Assembly: GCF_002220095.1 (NCBI RefSeq)
Contig: NZ_CP022372.1
Location: 902,501-966,500 of the forward strand
DNA from: Bosea sp. AS-1
GTDB lineage: Bacteria; Pseudomonadota; Alphaproteobacteria; Rhizobiales; Beijerinckiaceae
Direction of reading: 5' to 3'
DNA: 64,000 nt
The position numbers and the translations under genes were made by a program. The notes beneath the pieces are model-generated. The model saw only the letters and a program-made list of their open reading frames with translations. It was not told the origin of the DNA and made no database searches. The stretch's first letter is position 1; each line of letters starts with the position of its first letter. Shown piece by piece: positions 9,396-18,160 of the stretch.

Positions 9396-10085
9396 TCAAA
9401 CCCAGCGTTTCCGCAGCAGCGACTGATAGGCGCTGGCGTGGAGATCATCGAGGCGGTCCGCGATGTCCATGGCGATCAGCTCGATCTCGCCCTCGTCGGC
9501 AGCCTTGCGGACATAGAGCGGCTCCGACCAGACGATGCAGCCACGCCCGAAGGGCAGGGCGATGCTGGCGCGATCCTGCTCGTCGAGATTGAAGCGCGCA
9601 CTGGTGACGGCTGCGAAAAGGTAGATCGGGCGGCCGGATACACGGGCAAGCTGGACCGCACACGTGCCGGCGAGGCATGGCACCTCGGGCGTGTCGGCCG
9701 GAAGCACGATGCTGGTGCCGTCCCGCAGGGCTTTGCGCATTTCGAAGAAGGCCGGAGCGGGCCGCCCTGCGTGCACCACGGGGCGGTTCTGCCTGCCCGG
9801 GCCGCGGATGGTTCGAAAGCCCGCCCGTTCGACGGCGCTGGCCATCGCGGTCCCGTCGGATTGGCCCGATGTCAGGATCGCAATCGGCGGGGAACCCGCC
9901 AGAGCAGCGAGACTCAGCATGCGCTGGCCGCGCCAGGTCAGAGCGATGAAGGGCTCGCGGCTGCGCTCCCAAGGGCAGGCGCCGGGGATCGTCGGCTTGA
10001 AGCGGGTCGTACGCCGGACGAGGTTGAGATAGGCGTGCAAGGCGCGGCCGGCGAGCGCCACTGACTGGCCTGAGCCAGAATGCAT
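9396..10085 (-). CDS. DUF374-like lysophospholipid acyltransferase family protein
   Basis: About 229 residues. Sequence features recall the DUF374/LPLAT group: FIALTWRGQRMLSLAAL, an ILTSGQSDG stretch where the family has its H-x-x-x-x-D-like motif, GFRTIRGPG, then GTSIVLPADTPEVPCLAG in the place of the family's TPDGPRGP motif, followed by QLARVSGRPIYLF. The acyltransferase His/Asp motif is not canonical, so activity is uncertain. ATG at 10085 has GGAGG seven bases upstream and is preferred over 10109. It converges with eipA with only three bases between stops. A role in lipid A or phospholipid acylation is inference. Confidence 0.65.
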   Translation of the reverse strand: MHSGSGQSVALAGRALHAYLNLVRRTTRFKPTIPGACPWERSREPFIALTWRGQRMLSLAALAGSPPIAILTSGQSDGTAMASAVERAGFRTIRGPGRQNRPVVHAGRPAPAFFEMRKALRDGTSIVLPADTPEVPCLAGTCAVQLARVSGRPIYLFAAVTSARFNLDEQDRASIALPFGRGCIVWSEPLYVRKAADEGEIELIAMDIADRLDDLHASAYQSLLRKRWV

Positions 10086-10182
10086 GATCGATCCTCCGTG
10101 GTGAATCACCCGGAGTCGTCGTCAGCCTGGCTTGCTGGAACATTGCGCGCCGATGCGAATGGCGCTCGATCAAGAAGAACGG

Positions 10183-10222
10183 GGCGTCATGCAGGCTGCC
10201 GAGGGAGGCTCTGCATGACGCC
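10183..10222 (-). terminator. Hairpin terminator downstream of pntB
   Basis: Perfect 12-bp inverted repeat (GGCGTCATGCAG and CTGCATGACGCC) with a 16-base loop, 14 bp after the pntB stop. On the minus strand the stem is followed by CCGTTCTTCTT, a weak pyrimidine-rich tail, so termination is plausible though not ideal. Confidence 0.7.
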
Positions 10223-10236
10223 GCTTCGCGCCCGCC

Positions 10237-11670
10237 TCAGGCGATCTGAGGGATGAGCTTGTCGAGGGAGGCTTTCGCGTCTCCGTAGAACATCCGCGTG
10301 TTCTCCTTGTAGAAGAGCGGGTTCTCGATGCCGGAATAGCCCGTGCCCTGGCCACGCTTGGAGACGAAGACCTGCTTGGCCTTCCAGACCTCGAGCACCG
10401 GCATGCCGGCGATCGGCGAGTTGGGATCCTCCTGCGCCGCCGGATTGACGATGTCGTTCGAGCCGATGACGATCGCGACGTCCGTATTCGGGAAGTCCTC
10501 GTTGATCTCGTCCATCTCCAGCACGATGTCGTAAGGCACCTTCGCCTCGGCGAGCAGCACGTTCATGTGGCCGGGCAGGCGCCCGGCGACCGGGTGGATA
10601 GCGAAACGGACCTCCTTGCCGGCGGCGCGTAGTTTGCGCGTCAGCTCGGACACGGACTGCTGGGCCTGCGCCACCGCCATGCCGTAGCCGGGCACGATGA
10701 TGACGCTGTCGGCCTCGTTCAGCGCTGCCGCGACGCCGTCCACATCGATCGCGATCTGCTCGCCCTCGATCGCCTGCGCCGGGCCGGTGGTGTTGCCGAA
10801 GCCGCCGAGGATGACCGAGACGAAGGAGCGGTTCATCGCCTTGCACATGATGTAGGACAGGATCGCGCCCGAGGAGCCGACCAGCGCGCCGGTGACGATC
10901 AGGAGATCGTTGCCGAGCGTGAAGCCGATGGCGGCCGCCGCCCAGCCCGAATAGCTGTTCAGCATCGAGACCACGACCGGCATGTCGGCGCCGCCGATGC
11001 CCATGATCAGGTGGTAGCCGATGAAGAAAGCGAGCAGCGTCATCAGGAAGAGCGCCCAGAAGCCGGCGCCCTGCACGTAGACGATCAGCAGCAGGAGCGA
11101 GAGTGCAGCCGCGCCGGCATTGAGCAGATGGCCGCCTGGCAGCTTCTTCGCCTTGCCGTCGACCTTGCCGGCGAGCTTGCCGAAGGCGATGACCGAGCCA
11201 GTGAAGGTGACCGCGCCGATGAAGACGCCAAGGAAGACCTCGACCTTCAGAATCGAGATCTCGACCCCGGTCTTGTGCGCCAGCACGGCGGCAAAGCCGG
11301 TCAGTGCCTCGCGCGCGGCCGGATCCAGCGCCTGGACGGCGCCGAGCTCCAGATGCGCGTTGAAGCCGATCAGGACGGCGGCGAGGCCGACGAAGGAGTG
11401 CAGCGCCGCAACGAGCTGCGGCATCTCGGTCATCTGCACTTTCATCGCCACCTGCCAGCCGATGGCGGCCGCGATGGCGAACATGATGATGACGAGCCAG
11501 AGCTTGCCGCTGCCCGGGCCGAAGACCGTCGCCAGCATGGCGAGCGCCATGCCGACAATGCCGTACCAGACGGCGCGCTTGGCGCTTTCCTGGTTCGAGA
11601 GGCCGCCCAGCGACAGGATGAACAGGATGGCGGCGGAGATATAGGCCGCGGAAACGATACCGATGCTCAC
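10237..11670 (-). CDS. pntB: NAD(P) transhydrogenase subunit beta
   Basis: Beta subunit of the proton-translocating transhydrogenase, 477 residues. The N-terminal two thirds hold about eight or nine membrane helices that form the proton channel with PntA. The C-terminal NADP(H) domain shows [30 protein letters not shown] and the late [12 protein letters not shown]. The complex uses the proton gradient to make NADPH from NADH. The gene starts 13 bp after the pntA stop and the operon ends at the hairpin at 10183-10222. Confidence 0.98.
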   Translation of the reverse strand: MSIGIVSAAYISAAILFILSLGGLSNQESAKRAVWYGIVGMALAMLATVFGPGSGKLWLVIIMFAIAAAIGWQVAMKVQMTEMPQLVAALHSFVGLAAVLIGFNAHLELGAVQALDPAAREALTGFAAVLAHKTGVEISILKVEVFLGVFIGAVTFTGSVIAFGKLAGKVDGKAKKLPGGHLLNAGAAALSLLLLIVYVQGAGFWALFLMTLLAFFIGYHLIMGIGGADMPVVVSMLNSYSGWAAAAIGFTLGNDLLIVTGALVGSSGAILSYIMCKAMNRSFVSVILGGFGNTTGPAQAIEGEQIAIDVDGVAAALNEADSVIIVPGYGMAVAQAQQSVSELTRKLRAAGKEVRFAIHPVAGRLPGHMNVLLAEAKVPYDIVLEMDEINEDFPNTDVAIVIGSNDIVNPAAQEDPNSPIAGMPVLEVWKAKQVFVSKRGQGTGYSGIENPLFYKENTRMFYGDAKASLDKLIPQIA

Positions 11671-11683
11671 GTCCGAGCCCCCC

Positions 11684-13258
11684 TCAGGACTTCTGGAACA
11701 TGGCGAGCATCCGGCGCGTGACCAGGAAGCCGCCGACGATATTGATCGATGCGATCAGCACCGAGATCATCGCCAGGATGGTGACGAGCCAGCCGGAGGA
11801 GCCGATCTGCAGCAAGGCGCCCAGCACGATGATGCCGGAGATCGCATTGGTGACGGCCATCAGCGGCGTGTGCAGCGAATGCGACACGTTCCAGATCACC
11901 TGGAAGCCGACGAAGCAGGCGAGCGCGAAGACGATGAAGTGGCTCATGAAGCTCGCCGGCGCATAGGCGCCGATGATCAGCATCCCCACCGTGCCGATGC
12001 CGAGCAGCAGCATCTGCGAGCGGGTCTGCTCGCGGAAGGCGGCCGCCTCCTGCGCCCGCTTCTCCTCCGGCGTCAGCTCCTTGGCCTTCTCCTTCGGCTT
12101 CTGCGCGGCGATCGCGGCCACCTTCGGCGGCGGCGGCGGGAAGGTGATGGCGCCCTCATAGGTCACCGTCGCGCCGCGGATGACGTCGTCCTCCATGTTG
12201 TGGACGAGCTTGCCGTCCTTGCCCGGCGTCAGATCCGTCATCATGTGGCGGATATTGGTGGCATAGAGCGTCGAGGACTGGGCCGCCATCCGGCTCGGGA
12301 AGTCGGTGTAGCCGACGATCGTGACGCCGTTCGGCGTGACGATCTTCTGGTCGGCCTTGGTCAGCTCGCAGTTGCCGCCGCGCTCGGCGGCGAGGTCGAC
12401 GATGACCGAGCCCGGCTTCATCGCTTTGACCATGTCCTTGGTCCAGAGCACCGGGGCGTCGCGGCCGGGGATCAGCGCCGTGGTGATGACAATGTCCATC
12501 TCCGGCGCGAGTTCGCGGAACTTCTTGAGCTGCGCCTCGCGGAACTCGGGGCTCGACGGGGCGGCATAGCCGCCGCTCGTGGCGCCGTCCTGCTGCTGGC
12601 CCTTGAAGTCGAGGAAGACGAACTGCGCGCCCATCGACTCGATCTGCTCGGAGACTTCCGGACGCACGTCGAAGGCGTAGGTGATGGCGCCGAGCGCGGT
12701 CGCTGTGCCGATCGCGGCAAGGCCGGCGACGCCGGCGCCTACCACCAGTACCTTGGCGGGCGGCACCTTGCCCGCGGCGGTGATCTGGCCGGTGAAGAAG
12801 CGGCCGAAATTGTTGCCGGCCTCGATCACGGCGCGATAGCCCGCGATGTTTGCCATCGAGGACAGGGCGTCCATCTTCTGGGCGCGCGAGATGCGCGGCA
12901 CCATGTCCATGGCGATGACGGCGGCGCCCTTGTCCTTGCAGAGCTCCAGGAGCTCCTTGTTCTGCGCCGGGTAGAAGAACGCGATCAGCGTCTTGTCAGC
13001 CTTTAGCCGCTCGGCTTCGGCCGTCTCGGGCGGGCGCACCTTGGCGATGACGTCGGCCTCGTCCCAGAGCGCGGCCGCAGTCTCGATCACCGTCACGCCG
13101 GCGGCACGATAGGCATCGTCGGTGAAGCCGGCCAACGCGCCAGCTCCCGTCTCGATCAGGCAGTCATAGCCGAGTTTCTGAAGCTGAACCGCGCTGTCGG
13201 GCGTCATCGCCACACGCGCCTCGCCCGCCAGAACTTCCTTCGGTGTTCCGATCCTCAC
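11684..13258 (-). CDS. pntA: NAD(P) transhydrogenase subunit alpha (fused form)
   Basis: Alpha subunit, 524 residues. The start is GTG at 13258 ([20 protein letters not shown]), preceded by a purine-rich GAGAGGGG; the frame is open 22 codons further but family members begin here. Domain I binds NAD(H) ([13 protein letters not shown] near 172-184). A charged linker ([16 protein letters not shown]) leads to about four C-terminal membrane helices. Both halves (PntAA and PntAB of split versions) are fused here, as in enterobacterial PntA. It is co-transcribed with pntB. Confidence 0.97.
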   Translation of the reverse strand: MRIGTPKEVLAGEARVAMTPDSAVQLQKLGYDCLIETGAGALAGFTDDAYRAAGVTVIETAAALWDEADVIAKVRPPETAEAERLKADKTLIAFFYPAQNKELLELCKDKGAAVIAMDMVPRISRAQKMDALSSMANIAGYRAVIEAGNNFGRFFTGQITAAGKVPPAKVLVVGAGVAGLAAIGTATALGAITYAFDVRPEVSEQIESMGAQFVFLDFKGQQQDGATSGGYAAPSSPEFREAQLKKFRELAPEMDIVITTALIPGRDAPVLWTKDMVKAMKPGSVIVDLAAERGGNCELTKADQKIVTPNGVTIVGYTDFPSRMAAQSSTLYATNIRHMMTDLTPGKDGKLVHNMEDDVIRGATVTYEGAITFPPPPPKVAAIAAQKPKEKAKELTPEEKRAQEAAAFREQTRSQMLLLGIGTVGMLIIGAYAPASFMSHFIVFALACFVGFQVIWNVSHSLHTPLMAVTNAISGIIVLGALLQIGSSGWLVTILAMISVLIASINIVGGFLVTRRMLAMFQKS

Positions 13259-13875
13259 GATGCCCCTCTCCACTTCCCGCCGGATGCCGCGGCACGCCGG
13301 TTCCCTGCTTGTCCGCCCGACCATGAAGCAGCGCCGGTGCCCCGGTAGCCAGCCCGCCGTCAGAAGGCCCCTATCGAATATCGCGAGATTGCGACGCGCA
13401 AGCCGTCTTGCATCCGTCGCTCCCGCCGATACCCGTTATCGCCTCTATATGTTGCGCAGTAAAATATCGATCCTCTTTTATGAGCAGCGGTGGAGCCGTG
13501 TGCGGCGGCGGAAATTCTTCTCCGTGGCTTCGGCGACTGCCTTGATCCTCGAAGATTCCTGCCCGAAGGGCTGCGGTTGGATGCTCCAATGGGTTGGGGG
13601 ATTTCCAATGCGGGGCGATGCCGTATCGCGACGTGCCTGTTGATATCATGGCGGCATGAGTTGGACGGTCACCGTCGGGGAGGGGGCAAGGATCCTTGCC
13701 AGCGGCCGCCTGCGCTCGGCCAGGATAATTTAAGGGAGCTACAAAATTTGTAGTTCATCTCCCCTTTTGATGATTTCACTTCAGCGGCTTAACAAAATAT
13801 TCAATTGAAACCAGTATCTTAGAAGTTGGCACGGCGCTTGCCGAAGGGCTGCCGCGCAACGGAGCTTCCGCACGA
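13259..13875. other. 617-bp intergenic region with three successive inverted repeats
   Basis: No convincing gene is seen; open frames here (for example 13260-13643) show no family features or ribosome sites. It must hold the promoters for pntA (leftward) and for the operon starting at 13876 (rightward). It contains a 6-bp-arm repeat (GACGGT, ACCGTC; 13664-13676), a perfect 16-bp palindrome (GGCAAGGATCCTTGCC; 13685-13700) and a compound hairpin at 13734-13763. The last 100 bases are AT-rich. Confidence 0.6.
13734..13768 (+). terminator. Terminator-like compound hairpin in the pntA-HAD intergenic region
   Basis: The inner stem CTACAAA/TTTGTAG (13739-13753, one central base) is enclosed by GGGAG (13734-13738) and CTCCC (13759-13763), then CTTTT. 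Its orientation would end a plus-strand transcript starting within 13300-13700, possibly a small RNA; no coding gene lies there. It could equally be a protein-binding palindrome for the operon at 13876. Confidence 0.4.
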
Positions 13876-14568
13876 ATGCAGTGGCAGGCCATCGTCGATT
13901 TCGACGGCACGATTTCTCTCGAAGACACCACGGACCGGATTCTCGAGCGTTTCGCTGCGCCGGGCTGGGAGGCGATCGAGGCTGACTGGGTCGCGGGCCG
14001 CATCGGGTCGCGCGAGTGCATGCAGCGCCAGATCGCGCTGCTGCAGGTCTCTCCGGACGTGCTCGACACCTTCGTCGAGAGCTTCGAGATCGACTGGGGC
14101 TTCGCCTTCTTCGTCCGGGTTTGCCAGCGCCACGCGATCCCGGTGACGGTGGTTTCGGATGGCCTCGACCGCACGATCCACGCCGTCCTGCGCCGGGCAG
14201 GGCTCACCGGCCTGCCGGTCATCGCCAACCATCTCGAACCGGTGGGTGGCGACCATTGGCGGCTGACCTCGCCGCATGCCGCCCGCGACGGCAGCTGTGT
14301 CAGCGGCACCTGCAAATGCAACGTGGCGCGCGGTCTCGGCCGGCTGGCCACCATTCTCGTCGGTGACGGCCGCTCCGATTTCTGCCTGGCCGAGCACGCC
14401 GACCTTGTCTTCGCCAAGAACGGCCTGATCGCGCATTGCCGCGAGGCCGGTGTGGAGCATCACCCCTTCTCCCAACTCGCGGATGCAGCGCGTCTTCTGG
14501 ACGAGATGCTGGCCGGCAAGAAGCCGGCCGCCGCGGGCCATCAGCTCAAGGACATGATCGATGGATGA
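13876..14568 (+). CDS. HAD-IB family phosphatase (MtnX-like)
   Basis: Haloacid-dehalogenase phosphatase, 230 residues, of the phosphoserine-phosphatase/MtnX group. Motif I is VDFDGTIS (nucleophile Asp near residue 8), motif II is VVSDGLD (after IPVT), and motif III/IV is ILVGDGRSDFC. A cysteine-containing stretch GSCVSGTCKCNVAR follows the cap, as in MtnX-like proteins. It is the first gene of a long overlapping operon; its stop overlaps the aminotransferase start by eight bases. Its natural phosphoester is unknown, and methionine salvage is unlikely because no other mtn gene is present. Confidence 0.88.
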   Translation: MQWQAIVDFDGTISLEDTTDRILERFAAPGWEAIEADWVAGRIGSRECMQRQIALLQVSPDVLDTFVESFEIDWGFAFFVRVCQRHAIPVTVVSDGLDRTIHAVLRRAGLTGLPVIANHLEPVGGDHWRLTSPHAARDGSCVSGTCKCNVARGLGRLATILVGDGRSDFCLAEHADLVFAKNGLIAHCREAGVEHHPFSQLADAARLLDEMLAGKKPAAAGHQLKDMIDG

Positions 14569-15997
14569 CGGATTTCCCCAGATCGCGGCCGCTCACGCCG
14601 CGACGAACCCGGCTGCGCTTGCGGCCGAGGAAGCCCGGCTGCTTGCCCTCGAGGCCGAATATTGCTCGCATGGCGATACGGTTCACTACACGCAGTTCCC
14701 GAAGATCTTCTCGGGTTGCGAAGGCTCCTTCATGCTCGATGCGGCGGGCAACCGCTTCCTCGACCTGCAGATGTGGTACTCGGCGGTCAATTTCGGCTAT
14801 GCCAATCCGCGCCTCAACAACGCGCTGAAGCGCCAGATCGATACGCTGCCACAGGTCGCGAGCCAGTATCTCCATCGCGAGAAGATCGAGCTGGCGGCGA
14901 TGATCGCCAAGGACGCCCAGCGCAAGTTCGGCGCGAAGGGCCGGGTCCATTTCAATGTCGGCGGCGCGCAGGCGGTGGAAGACTCGCTCAAGCTCGTGCG
15001 CAATGCCTCGAACGGCAAGAGCCTGATGTTCGCCTTCGAGGGCGGCTATCACGGCCGCACGCTCGGCGCCTCCGCGATCACCTCGTCCTATCGCTATCGC
15101 CGCCGCTTCGGCCATTTCGGCGAGCGCGCGCATTTCATCCCGTTCCCGTATCACTTCCGCGGGCCGAAGGGCATGAGCAAGGAGGAGTATGGCGAGCACT
15201 GCGTCGCGCAGTTCGCCCGGCTCTTCGAAAGCGAATATAACGGCGTCTGGGATCCGAAGGTCGGCCAGGCCGAATATGCCGCCTTCTATGTCGAGCCTCT
15301 GCAGGGCACGGGCGGTTATGTCATCCCGCCACCGAACTTCTTCACCGGGCTGAAGAAGGTACTCGACGACCACGGCATCCTGCTCGTCGTCGACGAAATC
15401 CAGATGGGCTTCTACCGGACGGGCAAGCTCTGGTCGATCGAGCATTTCGGCGTGCAGCCGGACGTGATCGTCTTCGGCAAGGCCGTCACCAACGGCCTGA
15501 ACCCGCTCTCCGGCATCTGGGCCAAGGAAGAACTGATCAACCCGACCGTCTTCCCGCCGGGCTCCACCCATTCGACCTTCAACGCCAATCCGCTCGGCAC
15601 CGCCGTCGCGCTGGAGGCGATGAAGATGATGGAGGAGGAAGACTACGAGTCCATGGTCATGGCCAAGGGCAAGCATTTCCTTGCCGGCCTCCAGGAGTTG
15701 AAGCGCCGCCACAAGATCGTCGGTGAGGTCGACGGTCTCGGCATGGCCCTGCGCATCGAGATCTGCGAGCCGCATGACAGCTACACCCCGTCGAAGCGGC
15801 TGGTCGACCTGATGTGCGACGAGGGCATGAAGGCCGACCTCGAAGTCGCCGGCCGGCGTTACGGGCTCGTGCTCGACATCGGTGGCTACTACAAGAACGT
15901 CATCACCCTCGCGCCGGCACTCACGATGAGCTATGCCGAGATCGATCTGGCGATCGCATTGCTCGACCAGCTCTTCACCCGCGTCGCCGACGCCTGA
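14561..15997 (+). CDS. Class III PLP-dependent aminotransferase
   Basis: Omega-type aminotransferase, 478 residues. Landmarks include GYANPRLNNALKRQ, the phosphate-binding NVGGAQAVEDSLKLVRN, AFEGGYHGRTLGAS, LLVVDEIQMGFYRTGKLWS (Asp that contacts the PLP pyridine) and the Schiff-base lysine in VFGKAVTNGLNPLSG. Substrates of the family are terminal amines such as GABA, ornithine or diaminobutyrate; which one is not visible. Overlap with the phosphatase gene upstream and a short gap to the arginase-like gene downstream indicate one pathway handling an amino or guanidino compound. Confidence 0.92.
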   Translation: MDDGFPQIAAAHAATNPAALAAEEARLLALEAEYCSHGDTVHYTQFPKIFSGCEGSFMLDAAGNRFLDLQMWYSAVNFGYANPRLNNALKRQIDTLPQVASQYLHREKIELAAMIAKDAQRKFGAKGRVHFNVGGAQAVEDSLKLVRNASNGKSLMFAFEGGYHGRTLGASAITSSYRYRRRFGHFGERAHFIPFPYHFRGPKGMSKEEYGEHCVAQFARLFESEYNGVWDPKVGQAEYAAFYVEPLQGTGGYVIPPPNFFTGLKKVLDDHGILLVVDEIQMGFYRTGKLWSIEHFGVQPDVIVFGKAVTNGLNPLSGIWAKEELINPTVFPPGSTHSTFNANPLGTAVALEAMKMMEEEDYESMVMAKGKHFLAGLQELKRRHKIVGEVDGLGMALRIEICEPHDSYTPSKRLVDLMCDEGMKADLEVAGRRYGLVLDIGGYYKNVITLAPALTMSYAEIDLAIALLDQLFTRVADA

Positions 15998-16014
15998 TCG
16001 ACTGGAGACGGGCT

Positions 16015-16938
16015 TTGCGCCTGCAGGTCATCGATCTCGACGGCAGTCTCATGCACCAGGAGCCGCTACGGCGCCGCATCGACATGGGAGAAGCATCCCG
16101 CGTCGAAGCGGCGGACCTCGCCGCGCGCCTGCGCATCGTGGCGAGCCGCCGTGCGGGGGCGGGCCTGCTCGAGCGACTCGCCACCGGCGGCCGGCGCGGG
16201 AATGGCCCGCCGGTGTATTTCTACGGCTCCGGCGATTTCCATCATCTGACGGCCCTGTTCCTGCAGACCGTGTCCGAGCCCGTGACGGTCGTCCATTTCG
16301 ACAACCACCCCGACTGGGTGCGGTTTCCGGCGACGGTCAATTGTGGCGCCTGGGTCAATCGCGCTCTGGAGCTGCTGCAGGTCCGCAAGGTCGTCACCAT
16401 CGGCCCCTGCAGTGAGGATCTCGTGCGCCCCGAATGGCAGTTCGCCAATCTCCGGGCAGTCGAAGCTGAGCGGATCGCACTCTTCCCATGGCGGCACGCC
16501 CCCTCCCGGGTCTGGGGACGCTACGACAAGGCCGCCAGCTTCCGGCAGGAGGGAAGCCATCTGCATTGGCGCAACCTCGCCGAGGAGGATTGGGCTGATT
16601 TCCTCGACGATCTCCTGCCCGCGATCCCGACGGAGGCCGTCTGGCTCACCATCGACAAGGATGTGCTCGGCCGCGGCGAGGCCGTGACGAACTGGGACCA
16701 GGGAGAGCTGACGCTCGCCCATCTCGTCGCCGCCATCGAGCGCCTGGCGGACGAACGACGCATCATCGGCGTCGATGTTTGCGGCGACTGGTCGGAGCCT
16801 CGCTTCTCGGATCCCTTCCGTGCGGCACTCGCCTTCTTCGATCACCCGCCGCGGCTGCGTCCCTCGGCGGGAGACCTCGCCATCAACGCGCGGGCGAACG
16901 CCGCGCTGATCGACTGTTTCGCGCGGGTGCTGCCATGA
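16015..16938 (+). CDS. Arginase/ureohydrolase-fold protein
   Basis: About 307 residues from a TTG start with GGAG (16004-16007) seven bases before it; no ATG is suitably placed. Ureohydrolase metal motifs are recognisable but modified: GSGDFHHL (canonical GGDH), HFDNHPDW (canonical DAHxD) and TIDKDVLG (canonical SFDxDxxDP). All six putative metal ligands (His, Asp-His-Asp, Asp-Asp) are retained. The overall sequence differs from true arginases and agmatinases. It lies between an omega-aminotransferase and a small transporter-like gene, so hydrolysis of a guanidine or C-N amide bond on an intermediate is likely. Substrate unknown. Confidence 0.72.
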   Translation: MRLQVIDLDGSLMHQEPLRRRIDMGEASRVEAADLAARLRIVASRRAGAGLLERLATGGRRGNGPPVYFYGSGDFHHLTALFLQTVSEPVTVVHFDNHPDWVRFPATVNCGAWVNRALELLQVRKVVTIGPCSEDLVRPEWQFANLRAVEAERIALFPWRHAPSRVWGRYDKAASFRQEGSHLHWRNLAEEDWADFLDDLLPAIPTEAVWLTIDKDVLGRGEAVTNWDQGELTLAHLVAAIERLADERRIIGVDVCGDWSEPRFSDPFRAALAFFDHPPRLRPSAGDLAINARANAALIDCFARVLP

Positions 16939-17297
16939 GCCTCACCATCATCCTGTGGTTCGTCCTGTCGATCGTCTGCGATGTCGTCGGACAGCTCTGC
17001 CTCAAGCTCGGCGCCGACAAGCTGCCGGCGGGCGGAAATCTTCGCGACATGGCGATTGCGCTGGGCCGTTCGGGCTGGGCGCTGGCCGGCATCCTGACCT
17101 ACGTCGCCGAGTTCTTCATCTGGCTGCGAATCCTCGCGGAAGTGCCGCTCTCGATCGCCTTCCCGATCGCCAGCCTGAATTTCCTTGCCATCACCTTTGC
17201 CAGCTCCATTCTGCTCGGAGAACGGGTTGGCACGCGTCAATGGCTTGGCGCCTGCCTCATCACCTGCGGCGTGGTCATTGTCGCTCGCACAGCCTGA
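16935..17297 (+). CDS. Small four-helix membrane protein, EamA/SMR-like (ArnE/ArnF-like)
   Basis: 120 residues with four predicted membrane helices. The first helix carries CDVVGQLCLKLGADKL, which recalls the GQ-x-x-x-K pattern of ArnE/ArnF and other short EamA-type proteins rather than the Glu14 motif of drug-exporting SMR proteins. The third helix includes AEVPLSIAFPIASLNF. Its ATG overlaps the stop of the arginase-like gene by four bases. A second similar protein is encoded at 19314; together they could form a heterodimeric flippase or exporter for a lipid-linked or amphipathic product. Confidence 0.8.
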   Translation: MSLTIILWFVLSIVCDVVGQLCLKLGADKLPAGGNLRDMAIALGRSGWALAGILTYVAEFFIWLRILAEVPLSIAFPIASLNFLAITFASSILLGERVGTRQWLGACLITCGVVIVARTA

Positions 17298-17308
17298 CGG
17301 AACCTGAC

Positions 17309-18160
17309 GTGACGACGCGCGATTTCAGCCTCCGCTATGCCGGCGACCGCACCGGCTTCCTGCTGATCCACGGCCTGGGCGGCACGCCGACCGAAATGCG
17401 GCTGGTCGCGCGCGCGCTGCACCGCGGCGGCCATACCGTGCACTGCCCGCAGCTGGCAGGCCATTGTGCTGGAGAAGCAGAGTTGCTGGCGACGGGCTGG
17501 CGCGACTGGACCCAGAGCGTCGTCGATGAGCTCGAGCATATGCGCGGCATCTGCGACACGGTCATCGTCGGTGGGCTGTCCATGGGCGCTGTTCTCGCGA
17601 TGCATGTCGCGGCCGTGCGGCCCGACGCGGTGGACGGGCTCGCTCTCTATGCACCGACGCTGTGGTATGATGGCTGGTCGATCCCGCGCTATGCCTTCCT
17701 GCTGAAATGGCTGATCAACACGCCGGCCGGCCGGCGCTACAGCTTCGTCGAGCGTGAGCCTTACGGGGTCAAGGACCTGCGGACCCGCTCCCTGATCACA
17801 GCGGCGATCACGCGTGGTGACAGCGCCGAGGCGGGACTGCTCGGCACTCCCTCCGGTGCTCTCAAGCAGATGTGGGAGCTGATTGGCCAGACCCGGCGCG
17901 AGATGCCGACGATCAAATGCCCGGCACTGCTGGTGCACGCCCGCGAGGACGATGTCGCCAGCCTGTCCAACGCCTTCTACATCCAGCGGCGGCTCGGAGG
18001 GCTCGTCGACGCCGTCATCCTCGACGACAGCTATCACCTGGTGACGATCGACCAGCAGCGCGAGATCGTCGTCGAGCGTTCGCTGGCCCTCGCAGCCCGG
18101 CTCGCGAAGCCGCATCTTCACGAGGTGGCATCGGGGCTGCACATCGTGGCAGCCGAATGA
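17309..18160 (+). CDS. Alpha/beta hydrolase (carboxylesterase/monoacylglycerol-lipase-like)
   Basis: 283 residues from GTG (17309), 11 bp after the transporter stop. Oxyanion region LLIHGLGGTPTEM, nucleophile elbow VGGLSMGAVLA (GxSxG), acid region LLVHAREDDVAS and catalytic-histidine region DDSYHLVTID are all present, as in Est30-type carboxylesterases. No signal peptide, so cytoplasmic. In this operon it may remove or transfer an acyl or ester group from the pathway intermediate. Natural substrate unknown. Confidence 0.88.
   Translation: MTTRDFSLRYAGDRTGFLLIHGLGGTPTEMRLVARALHRGGHTVHCPQLAGHCAGEAELLATGWRDWTQSVVDELEHMRGICDTVIVGGLSMGAVLAMHVAAVRPDAVDGLALYAPTLWYDGWSIPRYAFLLKWLINTPAGRRYSFVEREPYGVKDLRTRSLITAAITRGDSAEAGLLGTPSGALKQMWELIGQTRREMPTIKCPALLVHAREDDVASLSNAFYIQRRLGGLVDAVILDDSYHLVTIDQQREIVVERSLALAARLAKPHLHEVASGLHIVAAE

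Noticed and set aside
13260..13753. Small plus-strand frames (13260-13643, 13490-13753) upstream of the HAD gene
   Set aside because: No ribosome sites, no family resemblance and biased composition; the DNA is better explained as promoters and hairpins.
13876..14568. Methionine-salvage phosphatase (mtnX) call
   Set aside because: The fold and motifs fit, but no other salvage gene is nearby and the operon context is different, so the symbol was withheld.
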